From: Undaria pinnatifida
Lineage: Eukaryota; Sar; Phaeophyceae; Laminariales; Alariaceae
DNA: 64,000 nt
Reading direction: 5' to 3'
NCBI GenBank assembly: GCA_012845835.1
Contig: JABAKD010000007.1
Span: forward strand, 7,514,066-7,578,065
Both the position numbers and the translations under genes were made by a program. Positions 1 through 11,044 of the stretch are shown piece by piece. How positions within the stretch are numbered: the stretch's first letter is position 1; each line of letters starts with the position of its first letter. A model generated the notes under the pieces. It ran no database searches. It had not been told where the DNA came from and worked only from the letters and a program-made list of their open reading frames with translations.

Positions 1-62
1 CGGGCAGAACCAGGGGAGAGGTGGCGGAGCTCAGTGTACGGGGCGGGGAGAGGTGATGGTAA

Positions 63-1343
63 GTGACAGGGCGGGCCTCGCCTGATGGGGGGCCGGACGG
101 CAAGTGGCGCAATGCGGAGGGTGGAGTTTCGCCGTTCGTGGACACCAGTAAGTCGGTGGGACTGACTGGCGCGCCCCAACCGGGATCGGTGTCGCAAGCG
201 GTGTTCGTGGGTGAGTCGTGTGACCGTAAATGTGCCGAGTGGGTTCTTGACAGTAGGACAACTTTTACTGACCAGCATAGCGGTAAGAAACGTTGCAACG
301 CTAGAAATGATGGTTGTCAGTTGCCGGACTCTGTTGGTAACGAGCCGGAACAGAGTGGCGGTAGGGTCACGCAGCGTTGCCAGGAGAAAGGTGAGTTGCC
401 GAACCCTGGTAGTTTCGATAAAAAATTCAATCACACGGTGCATAATTACGGTGGGCATGGCCAGTCGCCTGTCCGTGATGGTCCCCAGTTGGGACTGTCT
501 AAAAACAATAACGCAAGACAGATTTACTGTGGGCATGGCCAGTTGCCTGCCTTTGATCGTTCCGAGTCGGAACAGGATAGCAGTAAATCTAGACAGCGTT
601 ACCAAGGTCATGTCCAGTTGCCTGGCCTTGGTCGTGCCCAGTCGGCGCAAGGCTTGCGAGAGTACTCAAAAGCACCGCAGGGGCGGCATGGTCACGACCA
701 GTTGCCGGATCATGAGTCCCGGGCGGAAAATAAATTCCAGAGTCATGGTCAGTTGCCTAACGTTGGTCGTGTCCAGTCGGCGCAAGGCTGGCGAGAGTCC
801 TCAAAGGCAACCAACTTGAGCGAGTACGCAAACGAAAAATATGTACCCGAGTCGGGGCGACAAGTAGCCCCTTTAGATGGAAAAGAATCGTACTACACAC
901 AAGTTCAGACATGCAATGTAAGCAACAATGGCAACAGCAGAATAGCAAAAATCGCTGAGCTGAACGGAAGATGGAATCAAACGAAGGTGTCGATGGCCGC
1001 CGAAAACCGCGACCTTGCTAGAACGAAACGAGTCATTCGAGAGATGGCAGGAATAGGCACAGAGCTGTTACATGTACGCGATGGTAGTGTGGGAGACGTG
1101 GCTGTTGGAATCGGAGGCACCTTGGTGTCACCTCCTTTCTCTCTCAGCCAAGTGGAACACTATTTTGGGCTTATTAAGGGCTTCCCAGCAATAACGGAGC
1201 TCGTAGACATTATCAAGAATGGCGTCCCGGTAAAAACATCGGTCACGGACCTCGACCCAACCAGAGCAATGCAGTATGGAAATCACAGCACCGTGGCAGA
1301 ACACATGGACGTGGTTTGGAAAAAACTGTATGAAGATATTTGA
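63..1343 (+). pseudogene. N-terminal region of DIRS-like polyprotein with GHGQLP repeats
   Basis: Open frame of about 426 codons. The first in-frame codon after the upstream stop is GTG, so the true start is unknown and may be left of the window. Residues about 120-250 contain four or five degenerate copies of a roughly 25-residue unit built on GH(G/V)QLP followed by a GR(A/V)QSAQG-type stretch. This is a charged, Gln/Ser-rich region like the gag or linker part of these elements. The C-terminal 100 residues (FSLSQVEHYFGLIKGFP onward) look like the segment preceding the RT fingers. A single TGA at 1341-1343 separates it from the RT, and the frame continues unchanged at 1344, so this is one broken gene rather than two. 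No nucleocapsid zinc knuckle is visible. Confidence 0.6.
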
Positions 1344-1352
1344 CGAAATCGA

Positions 1353-3112
1353 GTGCTCGTGTTTGAAAGAGAATCCGCTGCCTCTTTAAAAGGGCTGCGG
1401 GTGGCACCTCTGGGGGCGGTGGTCACACACAAGGTCAGAATCATTAACGACTACTCGTTTGAGGCCGGAGCGGCCAGGGGGGAGAAGGGGGGACTGAACA
1501 GAGACACACAAACTGAAGATGTACCAAAATGTCTCTGTGGTGACGCCCTCCCCGCACTTCTAAAGGCTCTAACAGACCTTCGAATAAGGTTCCCCAACCG
1601 TCGTATACTGTTGGCAAAGGCAGACGTAACTGACGCTTTCAGGAATGTTAGAATTGCACCGCTCCAGAGGCACAGAACTTTTGTTACGTGGTAGACGATG
1701 TGTTGGTATCGGATTTCAGACTCACCTTTGGATGGGCAGCCTCGCCAGGGTACTGGGGCCTAATGGCCGCAGCGGCCGAACACGCCCACTGTAACACTAC
1801 GGTAAATAGCGCCGGTATCATACCAGAAGGGAAGGCCATGATGTCGCACGTCAAAATCGTGAAGCCATGGGAGAACGGAAGTCCAACCCGGATTCCGACC
1901 GGAGTAAGAGTTAACTCCCCGAAAAGGGGCGGGCCAAGCGAACCGTTTTTAACGTCCGTGTACGTTGATGATTTTATTATGGCCAGCGTGCAGCTCAACG
2001 CTTCAGATCCGACAGCCCTCACAGCGTCGGCTTCTCTCGCATCAGATAACGTAAGATTATTTGGGCCAGGCGAAAAAGGTGAAACTCCAATTCTTGCCCC
2101 GAAGAAGAGCACGAATTGGAATTCAACTGTAGATGCTCTCGGTTTTACCATCAACACCCACACCGTGCGAATCTCTGTCACTAAGGAAAAGATAGAAGCG
2201 ATTAGACTACTCCTAGAACTTGAGTGGCCGAGTAGCAAAACGCATGCAGGCGCGCAGGCCGTTCTCAGCATGGCCGGGAAATTATGGAACCTCACGTATG
2301 TAGTCAGAGCGGGAAGATATTTTGTCTGGCAGCTTTTACGTTTCACCGATCTTCACAAAATAGCTAAGTCGAAAAAACGGACGCGGAGAGTAGTTAAACT
2401 GGGCTGGGAGTTCCACAATGATATTGCCTTCTGGAAGTGGGCAATCGACCACAACTTGGTTAACGCCGGGGAGTCGCTTGGGGCACCTTTTTACGCACAC
2501 GTACAACGAACTGCCTTACGACGATACTACTCAGACGCAAGCTTTACTGCAGTCGGGGGGTTTTGCCCAGAGCTCCAGGTGTATTGGAGATACGATCTGA
2601 ACCACCGGCTGTCCGAGCTTCTGCGAAAACAGGTGGTGACAAAGGGCGAGGACGCAATAACGATCAACTTGCTCGAACTGTGTGGCATGGTAATGACAGC
2701 GTACGTGACACAAGTCCTTTTGAAAGATAGGCCGAAAACGCCAGGAGATCCAGTACTGTTGAGAGGAGACAACGTGGCAGCGGTGTCGTGGATTAACAGA
2801 TGTGGAGGATCACGTAACAGACGTGCGGCCCTATCCATGAGATTACTGGGTAGACTGGAAATCACGAGCGATTGGACCCATGACGCAAAACATATTCCCG
2901 GTGTGCAGAATGTGGTGGCTGACGGGATTTCAAGATGGCCAAAAGAACAGATCGCGCGCAACATGCAGCCCCTCGTACACGGGGAATGGAGAGAGCAAAG
3001 TATAGGTCAGAGCGGGTGCGGATTTTTCGAGACAATTATACAGCCCAAATTTCCCACAGAGTACATGGATGACGATGTATGGGATGCGATGACACGAACA
3101 GCAGAATCATGA
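1353..3112 (+). pseudogene. Reverse transcriptase and RNase H (DIRS type), frameshifted
   Basis: Copies element RNA into DNA. The first part (1353-1694) carries the fingers motif VRIINDYSF and motif A (KADVTDAFRNVRI). The rest is in another frame (1688-3112), and the overlap at about 1673-1694 shows a frameshift between motif A and the following GWAASPGYWG segment. Motif C is YVDDFIMA. RNase H follows with its acidic set visible as YYSDAS, NLLEL, RGDN and the final HIPGVQNVVADGISRW block. The protein ends at TGA 3110-3112, just before the recombinase frame. The DEDD residues of RNase H and the YVDD of RT are intact, so only the frameshift and the upstream TGA inactivate it. Recent decay is inferred. 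Confidence 0.85.
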
Positions 3113-3116
3113 ACAC

Positions 3117-4381
3117 TTGCTCAAACCCCTCCGAGCAGGATCATACGCGGGAGAGGGAGGGAATGAGGACGAGGCGAAAAGACTGGTTGAGACCCTAGCG
3201 TTGGCCTCGGTGGGGGGAAGCACGCAAAAGGTGTACTGGAATAAATGGAAAACGTGGTGTCGTCTCAGGGCGATAGAAGGGAAGGGGGCGTGGCTGTTAG
3301 AAAGAGACGGAGTCGATGCGGCAGTTACAGAGCTGACGAAATTCATGGCGTTGCGATGCTTTAGCTTCAAAAACCAGAGTCAGACGGTTCGGGGTTACCT
3401 AGCAGCGATCAAGTATTTCCACAGAATGTTTGAGGGTTGGGAATTGCCCACTTCACACTGCATGGTGACAGCAGTAGGGAAAGGAATCGACAGAGCACAC
3501 GGTAAGTCGGAGGTACGCCCCAAGGTAAGGAAACCTCTGTCGTGGGAACTGCTAACCAAGGGGAGGGGGTGCGTGGCCGGTGTAGAGACCGAAGGATGGG
3601 TAGTGTGGTGCGGTCTCGCTTTGTCGTTTCATCTATTGTGCAGTGCCTCGGAAATTTGGCGTTTGGTAATGGCCTGGTACACCCGGACTTTTGTCTGACG
3701 AGAAGGGACTTGGTTTTTTTTGCGGGAGCGTCGCAACTGGCGTGGGATGACAGGCGCATAGCGGACAGAGTAGAAGTGACGTTCCGCACGCCCAAGTCAG
3801 ACAACAAGAGGTTGGGAGCAACGGTTACCAGGACGAGCGTAACGGTAGGGAAGGATCAAGCGACGAGGGGTGTGAGTGGTTACGGGGCCCTAGAAATAAT
3901 TCTGGACCTGCTAGACCTTCACCCCGAATTGAGCGGGTCAGCACCACTCATGCAGACACGCACGGCAAGCGGGTGGAAGGTTATCTCGCGTGCGGTAGCG
4001 ACGAAGGCCTTGAGGCGGATGGTCAGTAGTTTGGGGAGAGACCCGACGCAGTACGCCTTACACTCTGGTAGGATTGGTGGGGCTACGCAGTTGGCGGCAC
4101 AAGGTGCTTCGGACATTCAGATCCAAAGAGCGGGGAGGTGGAAGTCTCTGGCGTTCATGGTTTACGTAAGAGCGGGAGGGGAGGGGGCAGACTTTGTGTC
4201 AGAAGCTCTAACAAGGTATGGCGGGGAGAGAAGTAACAAGATAAGTTTCAGAGATATTCAGGCTTGCCCAATGGAGAAAAGTGGGGCCAGGGTTTCCGTT
4301 TTTCTCGGCGGTACGGGGCCGAAACGTAAACGTAGCGGGTTAGCCCGAAGGGTGTTTTTCCATGTTCAGTTCTGGGAGTAG
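3117..4381 (+). pseudogene. Tyrosine recombinase of DIRS-like element, frameshifted
   Basis: Integrates the circular cDNA of the element. The N-terminal SAM-like core-binding region is read in one frame (3117-3698: SVGGSTQKVYWNKWKTWC, then VRGYLAAIKYFH). The catalytic domain is in another frame (to 4381). The frames switch between about 3650 and 3700. Motif box II is clear as YALHSGRIGGAT (H-x-x-R), followed by QRAGRWKS and the nucleophile region FMVYVRAG. At the Arg-I position, where the family has R-x-S-E, the readable sequence is CSASEIW, so Arg-I seems to be Ser. The nearby frameshift makes that reading uncertain. The last 100 bp of the gene lie inside the B1 repeat. Confidence 0.8.
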
Positions 4382-4465
4382 GTTATCCCATTGTACCATG
4401 TGGGTGGCTTACAGGCAACATTTTACTGCGTAAATTAATTCCACAATTCTTGAGCCAAAATATAA
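4279..4465 (+). repeat. Split direct repeat B1
   Basis: Runs from the last codons of the recombinase past its stop to ccaaaatataacaaat. It is nearly identical to 4792-4981 at an offset of 513 bp, with a few substitutions and short indels (for example an extra gtt and a t-for-c change). Confidence 0.85.
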
Positions 4466-4791
4466 CAAATTAATATATTCAAATTCATTTTGAATATGGA
4501 GTTTGTGCAATTTGAGGAGGCAAGAATGTGGAAGGGGAGAGGGGTTGTATTATAGTGGAAGGCTTTCGGTGAAAGTGCCGTGGGAGCTTGACACTTCCAT
4601 GCGAGCAGCGAAACGAACTGCGGAGCAACACGCAGACGCAAGGGAAGGTGCAGCGAGCATCGGTTTCGTATTTCGGGTTTGATCGTTTTTTCCCCACCTT
4701 CCCGCCCTAACGCTCAAGAGACGGGGGGGGGGGGGGGGGGCAGTAAGGTTTTTAGTATAATACGAAATATAAGTGTAACATAGTAGCAGAG
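4466..4791 (+). other. Unique spacer between B repeats, predicted A2 terminal repeat
   Basis: 326 bp between the two B copies with no open frame of note. It contains a run of about 20 G at 4721-4740. By analogy with PAT/Ngaro elements (A1-genes-B1-A2-B2), this should be duplicated at the left end of the element, outside the window. The first 62 bases of the window do not match it. Confidence 0.5.
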
Positions 4792-4981
4792 AAGTGGGGC
4801 CAGGGTTTCCGTTTTTCTCGGCGGTACGGGGCCGAAACGTAAACGTAGCGGGTTAGCCCGAAGGGTGTTTTTCCATGTTTAGTTCTCGGAGTAGGTTATT
4901 CCATTGTTGTACCATGTGGGTGCCTTACAGGCATCATTTTACTGCGTAAATTAATTCCACAATTCTTGAGCCAAAATATAA
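4792..4981 (+). repeat. Split direct repeat B2, right terminus of the element
   Basis: Second copy of the 4279-4465 segment. Similarity stops at about 4981, which gives the right boundary of the retrotransposon. Confidence 0.8.
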
Positions 4982-5759
4982 ACAAAATAACATAATTGTA
5001 CTTGTATGTATTCAAAATATGGTACGTATCGTTATCGTATACGGTACCCGGTGTACGTCATACGTACATACTATACGTATCGTTCGCGTATATAGTGCCA
5101 GGCATATGTTATCGTATGTATTCGCGGAACAATAAAAGAGGCAACAAGAAAATGGCTTATTGTGGCTGGCACCATCTCAGGGGTCAGATAGTGGCGAGAC
5201 ACCTCATTTTGTTGGATTTCCAATCTGGGGAACATAGTGGGCCAACTTTAGTCTCCATACGAGGGGTACACCCTATTTCTTTAGTCTTATGTTGCTGATA
5301 AGATTATGAACGAGCAACAAAGTGGTACGATAACGTTTGGCCTTATTACTTGCTGTGTTTGCAACGTTGGTCTCTGTCTCGTCAAAAATCTTGTTTATCC
5401 AAATGATTAGGCATAGTCACGGACACTGGTTGTGCTGGAAATATATGCATGGACGGGTGGAGAGATCAGTTTGATGTGCAGAACACCCACACACCCCGCG
5501 TCAACTGCAGCAGCAGTACAGCAGTACCGAAAACGTTGGAAGGTCCCGGACGTTTGTGGCTATTCTTGCATGTATGAACCGGGTACAGTTCGTTGGAGAA
5601 TAATACCAGGTATGTCAATTTCAATTATTATTTTCCGATCGGAATACTGTAATGCAGATCTCGCTATCACATCATCGAAGTCTAGAATTCTTGAACTATT
5701 CTCTGTGTTTCATTTCCTGGGATACCGGACAAAGTATTTTTCAAGTTCGACATAATTTA
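4982..5759. other. No gene recognised; alternating CGTAT-rich stretch
   Basis: About 5020-5125 holds imperfect repeats of gtatcgtt and tacgta forming several short palindromes. The rest has only short open frames without motifs or codon-level conservation that can be judged by eye. Confidence 0.4.
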
Positions 5760-7010
5760 GGATCGCCTAGACCTAGCACCACGCGTATAACAAGCTGCTA
5801 CATATAACAAGCTGCTACATATTTTTGATCTCACAGCCGAAGTGTATTTGAATATTATTTGTGACCTAAACCTCCTAAAAAATCCCCCCCCCCCCCCCCC
5901 CCGCCTCTTGCCCTCCCTTACTCGAACGCCCCACCAAATATCGAAATCCGCCACATTAATAAACACTTCACGCACAGGATATCACCTCATTATCTTTCGA
6001 GAGCCATCTATGCCGCTGTGTTCCCCCCCCCCCCGCCCCGCCTCGAACGCCCCCTTCTTCCCCATCACCCGCACCATCGCCTAGACCTAGCACCACACGT
6101 ATAACAAACCCCTCACCTAAAGCCCATCCTCCCCCCCCCCTCCACCCCCCCCCGCCCCCACACCCCCGCCCCCCCCCCCCGCCCCCACACCCCCCACCTC
6201 CCCCCCAACCCATCCCAACCCCACCCCCTCGAACACTCCACCCTCTCTTTACACATTGATTGTACGACTTACCCCAGGATATACATGATAAACTGATGTA
6301 TTATTTCCAAAACCGTCACATTTATCCTCTCAAAATAATGTATAGTTTCCAGGCACATATTGAGCTGCCCCACACGGTCCCCTCCCCCCCCCCCGCCCCA
6401 ACCCCCCCCCCCGCCCCCAATAATATACTGGTGCCAAAACCGTCAGATTTATCCCCTCGAAAAGATTTATAGCTTACACGCGCAAATTGCCCCCTTTCCC
6501 CCCCCCCCCCCCCCCCCCTCCAAACCCGCTCGCTTTTGATCAAACCCAGGCCCCCACGTCCTTCAGAACTCCGCCCCACCCCCCTCACCGGTTATTCGAC
6601 TTACAAGATTCACTAGATAAAAGGATACATTTCCCTTCACAGCTGTCAGATTTTGTCCCCCTCAGAAACGGGTTTTATAGTTTCTGCGCACAGACTGACT
6701 AAAATCATCCTGTTGACCCTGATAGCTACACTGTAGTTGTAAGGGGAGTCGCCGACCTATATCCTTAATGAGGACACACAACTCGTAATGCGCGCGATCG
6801 GAGTATCACACACAGCTTGCAAAGATGAGTTTCGACGAAATCTTCGATCTCACAGCTGGAGTGTATTTTCATTTTTTATAATATCTTTGATCTCACAGCC
6901 GAAGTGTATTTGAATATTATTTGTGACCTAACCCTCCTAAAAAATCCCCCCCCCCCCCCCCCCCCCCCCCCCTTTGCTCTCCCTTACTCAAACGCCCCAC
7001 CAATAGCTTA
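5760..7010 (+). repeat. E-family dispersed repeat, forward copy plus start of a second
   Basis: Starts with the cctagacctagcaccacgcg module, then a variant end tag ctcacagccgaagtgtattt, a C-run, the atcgaaatccgcca and gatatcacctcattatcttt modules, several C-tracts, and a closing block (cctgttgaccctgatagc ... ccttaatgaggacacaca ... atgagtttcgacgaaat). It ends in ctcacagctggagtgtatt at about 6850-6870. A second copy begins directly after (6888) and breaks off near 7010. Every proline- or glycine-rich open frame here comes from the C-tracts and is not a gene. Confidence 0.8.
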
Positions 7011-7144
7011 CCCAAACTAAGCCTAAGATCATCAGTGTATTATGCAGTAGTACGCCTATCGCAGAAATTGGGACTGCGTTGACAATTGTCTTTTTTGACC
7101 ATTGAACATGTTGTTTTTCGCCCCTTTTGAGGCGGGTTTTTGCC

Positions 7145-7795
7145 CGGGAATTACCCGTACCTAGGAACTCTGTGAGGTCTGCACAACCCTACCTGTACCC
7201 GGAACGGCTGTGAGTTCTGTACGACATTCATACCCGTACCCGAATTTTGCATTTTCCTTCTGTCTGTAGGGTGCACACAAAACAAACCTGGGGTATATAC
7301 CACGAATATTACCCTACAAAGAACTTCTGTAACTTCTGCAGGACACTCATATGACACAACCTTACCCGGAACTCCTGGAAGTTCTGTACGACGGTACAAC
7401 AAATACCCGGGGTACGGGTACATCATGTGTAATACATACCTGTCCGGAACTCCTCGAAGTTCTGTACGCCCGTGCCGCCACGAAAGCCGGAAGTTCCGGA
7501 AGTTTTGTAAGACTTTCATACTCGAGCCAGGAAGTTCTGGAAGTCCTGTAAGACTTTCATACCCGTACCTGTAACTTCTGCGGGTTCTGGAAGACCCGTG
7601 CCTAAACACCCGGGGTACGGGTAAATCATGTTTTGTATCTTCGGAACTTCTGCCAGTTATGTATCCCCGTGCCACAATACCCGGAATTTCTGGAAGCTCT
7701 GTAACACTTTCCTACCCGTACCCGAAACTTCTGGAAGTTCTGTAATACCCCAAATATACCGTTACTCGGAATCCAGAAACCCTACACAACTTAAG
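7145..7795 (+). repeat. Degenerate tandem array with gaacttctggaagttctgta units
   Basis: About ten diverged units of roughly 45-75 bp, each with a dyad of the form gaactt(c)ctggaagttc followed by tgta and a tacccgtaccc segment. The same array occurs in inverted orientation at 51845-52375, 44 kb away. No coding signal. Confidence 0.75.
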
Positions 7796-7867
7796 CGTGA
7801 AAACATGTTACTGAATTCTGTACGCATGGTTGCGTGTAAGTGTTGTTTTTTTGCACGTGTAAAGTTG

Positions 7868-8135
7868 AATGCCGTGGTATGTCGTGAGATGCCACGGCCA
7901 CGCATAAGATGCCATTCGATGCCGTGAAATGTCGTGAGGTCTTTTGAGATGACATGGGATGTCCCCAAGGCATCCCATGGAATGCCATAAAATGTCGTGA
8001 GTTTTCATGAGGTGCAATGGGATGTCCCATAGCATCTCATGTCTCATGGATCGTGAGATGCCATGATATGTCCTGCATGGGATGCCGCATGAAAACAAAA
8101 TAGTATAGAGCATTTTATTGGTTAGGCTTCAACCC
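7868..8135 (+). repeat. Degenerate ATGCCATG/ATGTCGTG array, first block
   Basis: Repeats of about 20-25 bp such as gatgccatgatatgtc and aatgtcgtgagg with many short palindromes (catggcatg type). It ends with ccgcatgaaaacaaaatagt, and a related ending closes the second block at 9100-9150. Confidence 0.7.
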
Positions 8136-8194
8136 TCTATATTGAAGGTATCACGTTGTTTTTTATAGCGTTATTCAGCGCCTCGTGTATATTA

Positions 8195-8940
8195 TTATGA
8201 AAAAAACAATACACTCCCGCCAGTGTGAGATCGAAGATTTTGTTGAAATTCGTATTTGCAAGCTGTGTGTGATACCCCGATCGCGGGCATTGCTGGGTGC
8301 GTGTCCTCATTAAGGATATATAGGACGGCGACTCCCCTTGGAACTACAGTGTAGCTATATCACGGTCAACAGGGTGAGGTTAGTCAGTCTGTTCGCGTAA
8401 ACTATAAAACCCGTTTTTGATGGGGACAAAATATGTCAGCTGCGGAAGGAAATGCATCCGTTTATCAAGTGTATCCTGTAAGTCGTGAAACCGGTGATGA
8501 GAAGGCGGAGTGTTCGAAGGAGTGGGAAGAAAGGGATTTCCAACAGCTTTATGTCGAATAGATGTAGGGGTTTGCTATACCCGTGGTGCTAGGTCTAGGC
8601 GATGGTGCGTGCGGTGTGGAAGGCGGGGGGGGGGGAGAGGAAGAATTGGAGGTACAGCATGAATGGGTAAAAAGTTAGGGAGTGAGGTGGTATCAACTGC
8701 GTGGTAATGTTTATTACTTTGGCAGATTTCGATTTCAGGGGGGTCGTTTGATCAAGAGGGAGCGGGGGAAAAAGGAGGGGTTGGGAACACGGGATTAATG
8801 GGAGCTACGCTATATCAGTTGCCTGGTGGTGTGTATTACCCTGGTGGAGATTGGAGGAGGAGGGGGCATTGGTGGGAGGGGGGGGGGGAGTGGGGCGGTG
8901 AAATGGACTACCGCATAGATGGCTAGAAATAAAACTATAT
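8195..8940 (-). repeat. E-family dispersed repeat, reverse copy R1
   Basis: Begins with the inverted tag (acactcccgccagtgtgagat) and continues in family order: tccgatcgcgggcattgc, ctcattaaggatata, gtcaacagggtga, actataaaacccgttttt, gtcgtgaaaccggtgatgag, gtgctaggtctaggcgatgg. G-runs follow where plus-strand copies have C-runs. It lies between the two blocks of the ATGCCATG array and so may have split it. Confidence 0.75.
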
Positions 8941-8999
8941 CGTTAGTTAGGGTGCGTGGGACAAACCGGGAAATATTTCGTGACATAAGACGCTGTGTT

Positions 9000-9150
9000 C
9001 ATGGCATGGCCACCGCACGTCGTGGCACGACCCTCGAGATGCTGCGACATGCCACGGCATGTCATGGGACATTCCATGCATGCCATCCCATGGGACGTTC
9101 TATGTGACGCCGCGAGAAATCAAGATAGTGTGAAACACTGAATAGTTTGC
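9000..9150 (+). repeat. ATGCCATG/ATGTCGTG array, second block
   Basis: Same unit type and same orientation as 7868-8135 (gacatgccacggcatgtcat and catgccatcccatgggac). The ending gccgcgagaaatcaagatag resembles the ending of the first block, so the blocks are either direct-repeat copies or one array separated by E copy R1. Confidence 0.6.
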
Positions 9151-9611
9151 TCCCGGTCACCTCATTTTTTTTCTTTGAGGTATGCAGCAACTGCATTCAG
9201 CATGAAGGTAGCATATCCTTCCACCATCCGCCTCTGTCACCCCCCTCCCCCCCTCCACATACACACCAACCCCCTTTCTCTCCCTCTTCCCGCCACCCCC
9301 GCCCCACCAAAAAAAAAAATATTTTTCATATTTTGCCTCGGAACATAATACATTGCGTCTATGCCATATACGATTAGACACAATAGCCACGTGATATGGA
9401 ATGCGTGATTTTGTGCCTTGTGAAGGGCTCCGTCTAATTCGCTGGGCTGAAATATCACAGGATTTTACCTGCAAGAGGTACGGCGCAAAAAAAAACATAC
9501 AAAATTAGCTGATGGGGTATATCCACAATCTCAACATCGTGAACCCAGTTTCAACCACGGCGTCGAACGGACGCGACACTACTGAAAGGATTTACGTAGA
9601 ACAAACGCGTG
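9151..9611. other. No gene; pyrimidine tract at about 9235-9310
   Basis: Pyrimidine-rich stretch of about 75 bp followed by an A-run. Nothing else is recognised in this interval. Confidence 0.4.
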
Positions 9612-9990
9612 GCAAACGCGATGCATCACGCCTTGATTCCCATCAATCTGAGGTCCTCATCCACCTCATCCACTCCGTTCCGTGCAGTTACGATAAAAGT
9701 ATCGGACAAAATCAATGAAACGAACAAAACCACCGCTGTATCTCGTACGCTTTTCGTTGCCTTCAATTGTGTTCTGGTTTGCCTAGGCAATCTTTGCTTT
9801 TGCAATGGCCGCATCACGCCTCGCTTCCCATCAACGTGAGGTATCCATATTCTCCATACCATTAAGGTTACGATAAACGTGTCAGACGAAATAATACAAT
9901 GCACACCACCTCCGTCGCCCTTGCTAATTTCTCATTATGTTCAGTTGGATTCTGGTTCGACTAGCCAATCTTGCTTGGCCAACGGCATGT
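9612..9990 (+). repeat. Diverged tandem duplication, period about 186 bp
   Basis: Two units share, in order, gcatcacgcct, ttcccatcaa, tgaggt, ttacgataaa, cggac(a/g)aa, gttcagttg-like and ttctggttt/ttctggttcg, ending tcttgcttt/tcttgcttgg. The second starts near 9803. No coding function seen. Confidence 0.65.
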
Positions 9991-11044
9991 CGATCGTGTC
10001 ATGATAAACCCGAATGAACCATAATACACGTTAAAAAATGGATCAGAAGGCCACGCAAAAAACATGTCCCGTGCTGTTCCATTCCTCGCTCCGTTGACCG
10101 TTCGACCGCCACGTACTATAAATATAAAGCCAGGCTTTACGCTACACCTGCAATGTCAGTGCGACATTCACACGCCACCCTGTACGCTTTACGTTGAAAA
10201 ATGGCTATTCTATCCTGACCGCACGGGCAACATGCGAGCAAATCAAATATGCCCCTGCAACGATCAAACCCAAAAATCAATCATCTCGAGGTCAACTGGA
10301 TATGTGGCTATCCAGCATTGGCACTACTGTACTACTAGCAGATCAGAGATGTCTCGTGATTTAATCAATCAAAACGACCATGTCACTTGATCACCGCTCT
10401 TGCAGACGAACGATAGTATTCCCTTGGCATGGTATGAATGCATTCGCTAAAGCACTTGCACCGCAAACGTGCGTTAGCGGCAACAGTGGCCATATGCTCG
10501 TCGGCGTTGTATGTCAGAAGGGTGTTTTTCCCCTCCTTGCGTGTACATTGGAGTGTGTCGACAGGAATGAAGACGGGCAGTGTATTCGGACATGTACCAT
10601 GCGGGAGATTGCTTTCAAACTTCGCAATGAGGCGTTCTACTGGTTCAACGACAGCAAAAACGAGTGGCGAGTACGCCGGGGAAACGAATCACAATAATAC
10701 GAGTAACAAACAGGTGTCGTTATCACTGCACCTAGGTCTAAAGGAGATTGTTTTTGCATATATATATACAACTATTCGTTTCTGGCCAGGCTTACCGCGA
10801 TTGATACCCACAACCACGCAAGAAAATTTGACGTTTCTGCCCGTGTTACGTCATGTTTCCCGACGTTAAACCCCATGACGAACAAACGCGAACGGTTGGG
10901 AGCTTTTGGTACGTTTCGAAATTCCCGCCGTAACCTCGTCAGTTTTCCCGCTATCGCCGCAACTTGTTTTCGGTGTAGAAAACTTAAATCAGAAACAGGT
11001 AGGTCCTGTTCCACATAAGATGGCACTTGCCCTACTTCAGAAAT
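9991..11044. other. No recognised gene; two short open frames
   Basis: Open frames at 10064-10390 and 10380-10697 (about 105 codons each, plus strand) overlap and show no known motif. The second is Cys-containing (CVDRNEDGQCIRTC) and could be a decayed exon, but nothing supports expression. Confidence 0.3.

Larger units (their letters stand above)
1..4981 (+). mobile_element. PAT/Ngaro-like DIRS-order tyrosine-recombinase retrotransposon, left end cut by window
   Basis: The order is a repeat-rich N-terminal region, reverse transcriptase, RNase H, then a tyrosine recombinase, with no integrase or LTR. That is diagnostic of DIRS-order retroelements. The 3' end carries a 187-bp segment (4279-4465) repeated at 4792-4981 around a unique 326-bp spacer, which matches the B1-A2-B2 split-direct-repeat end of PAT/Ngaro elements. 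The matching A1 should lie just left of base 1. In-frame stops and frameshifts in both main reading frames show that this copy is dead. Orientation is plus. Family assignment rests on motifs read by eye; clade within the order is uncertain. Confidence 0.8.

Noticed and set aside
7145-8115. CRISPR array
   Set aside because: Repeats are degenerate and not separated by unique spacers of constant length, and the genome is eukaryotic.
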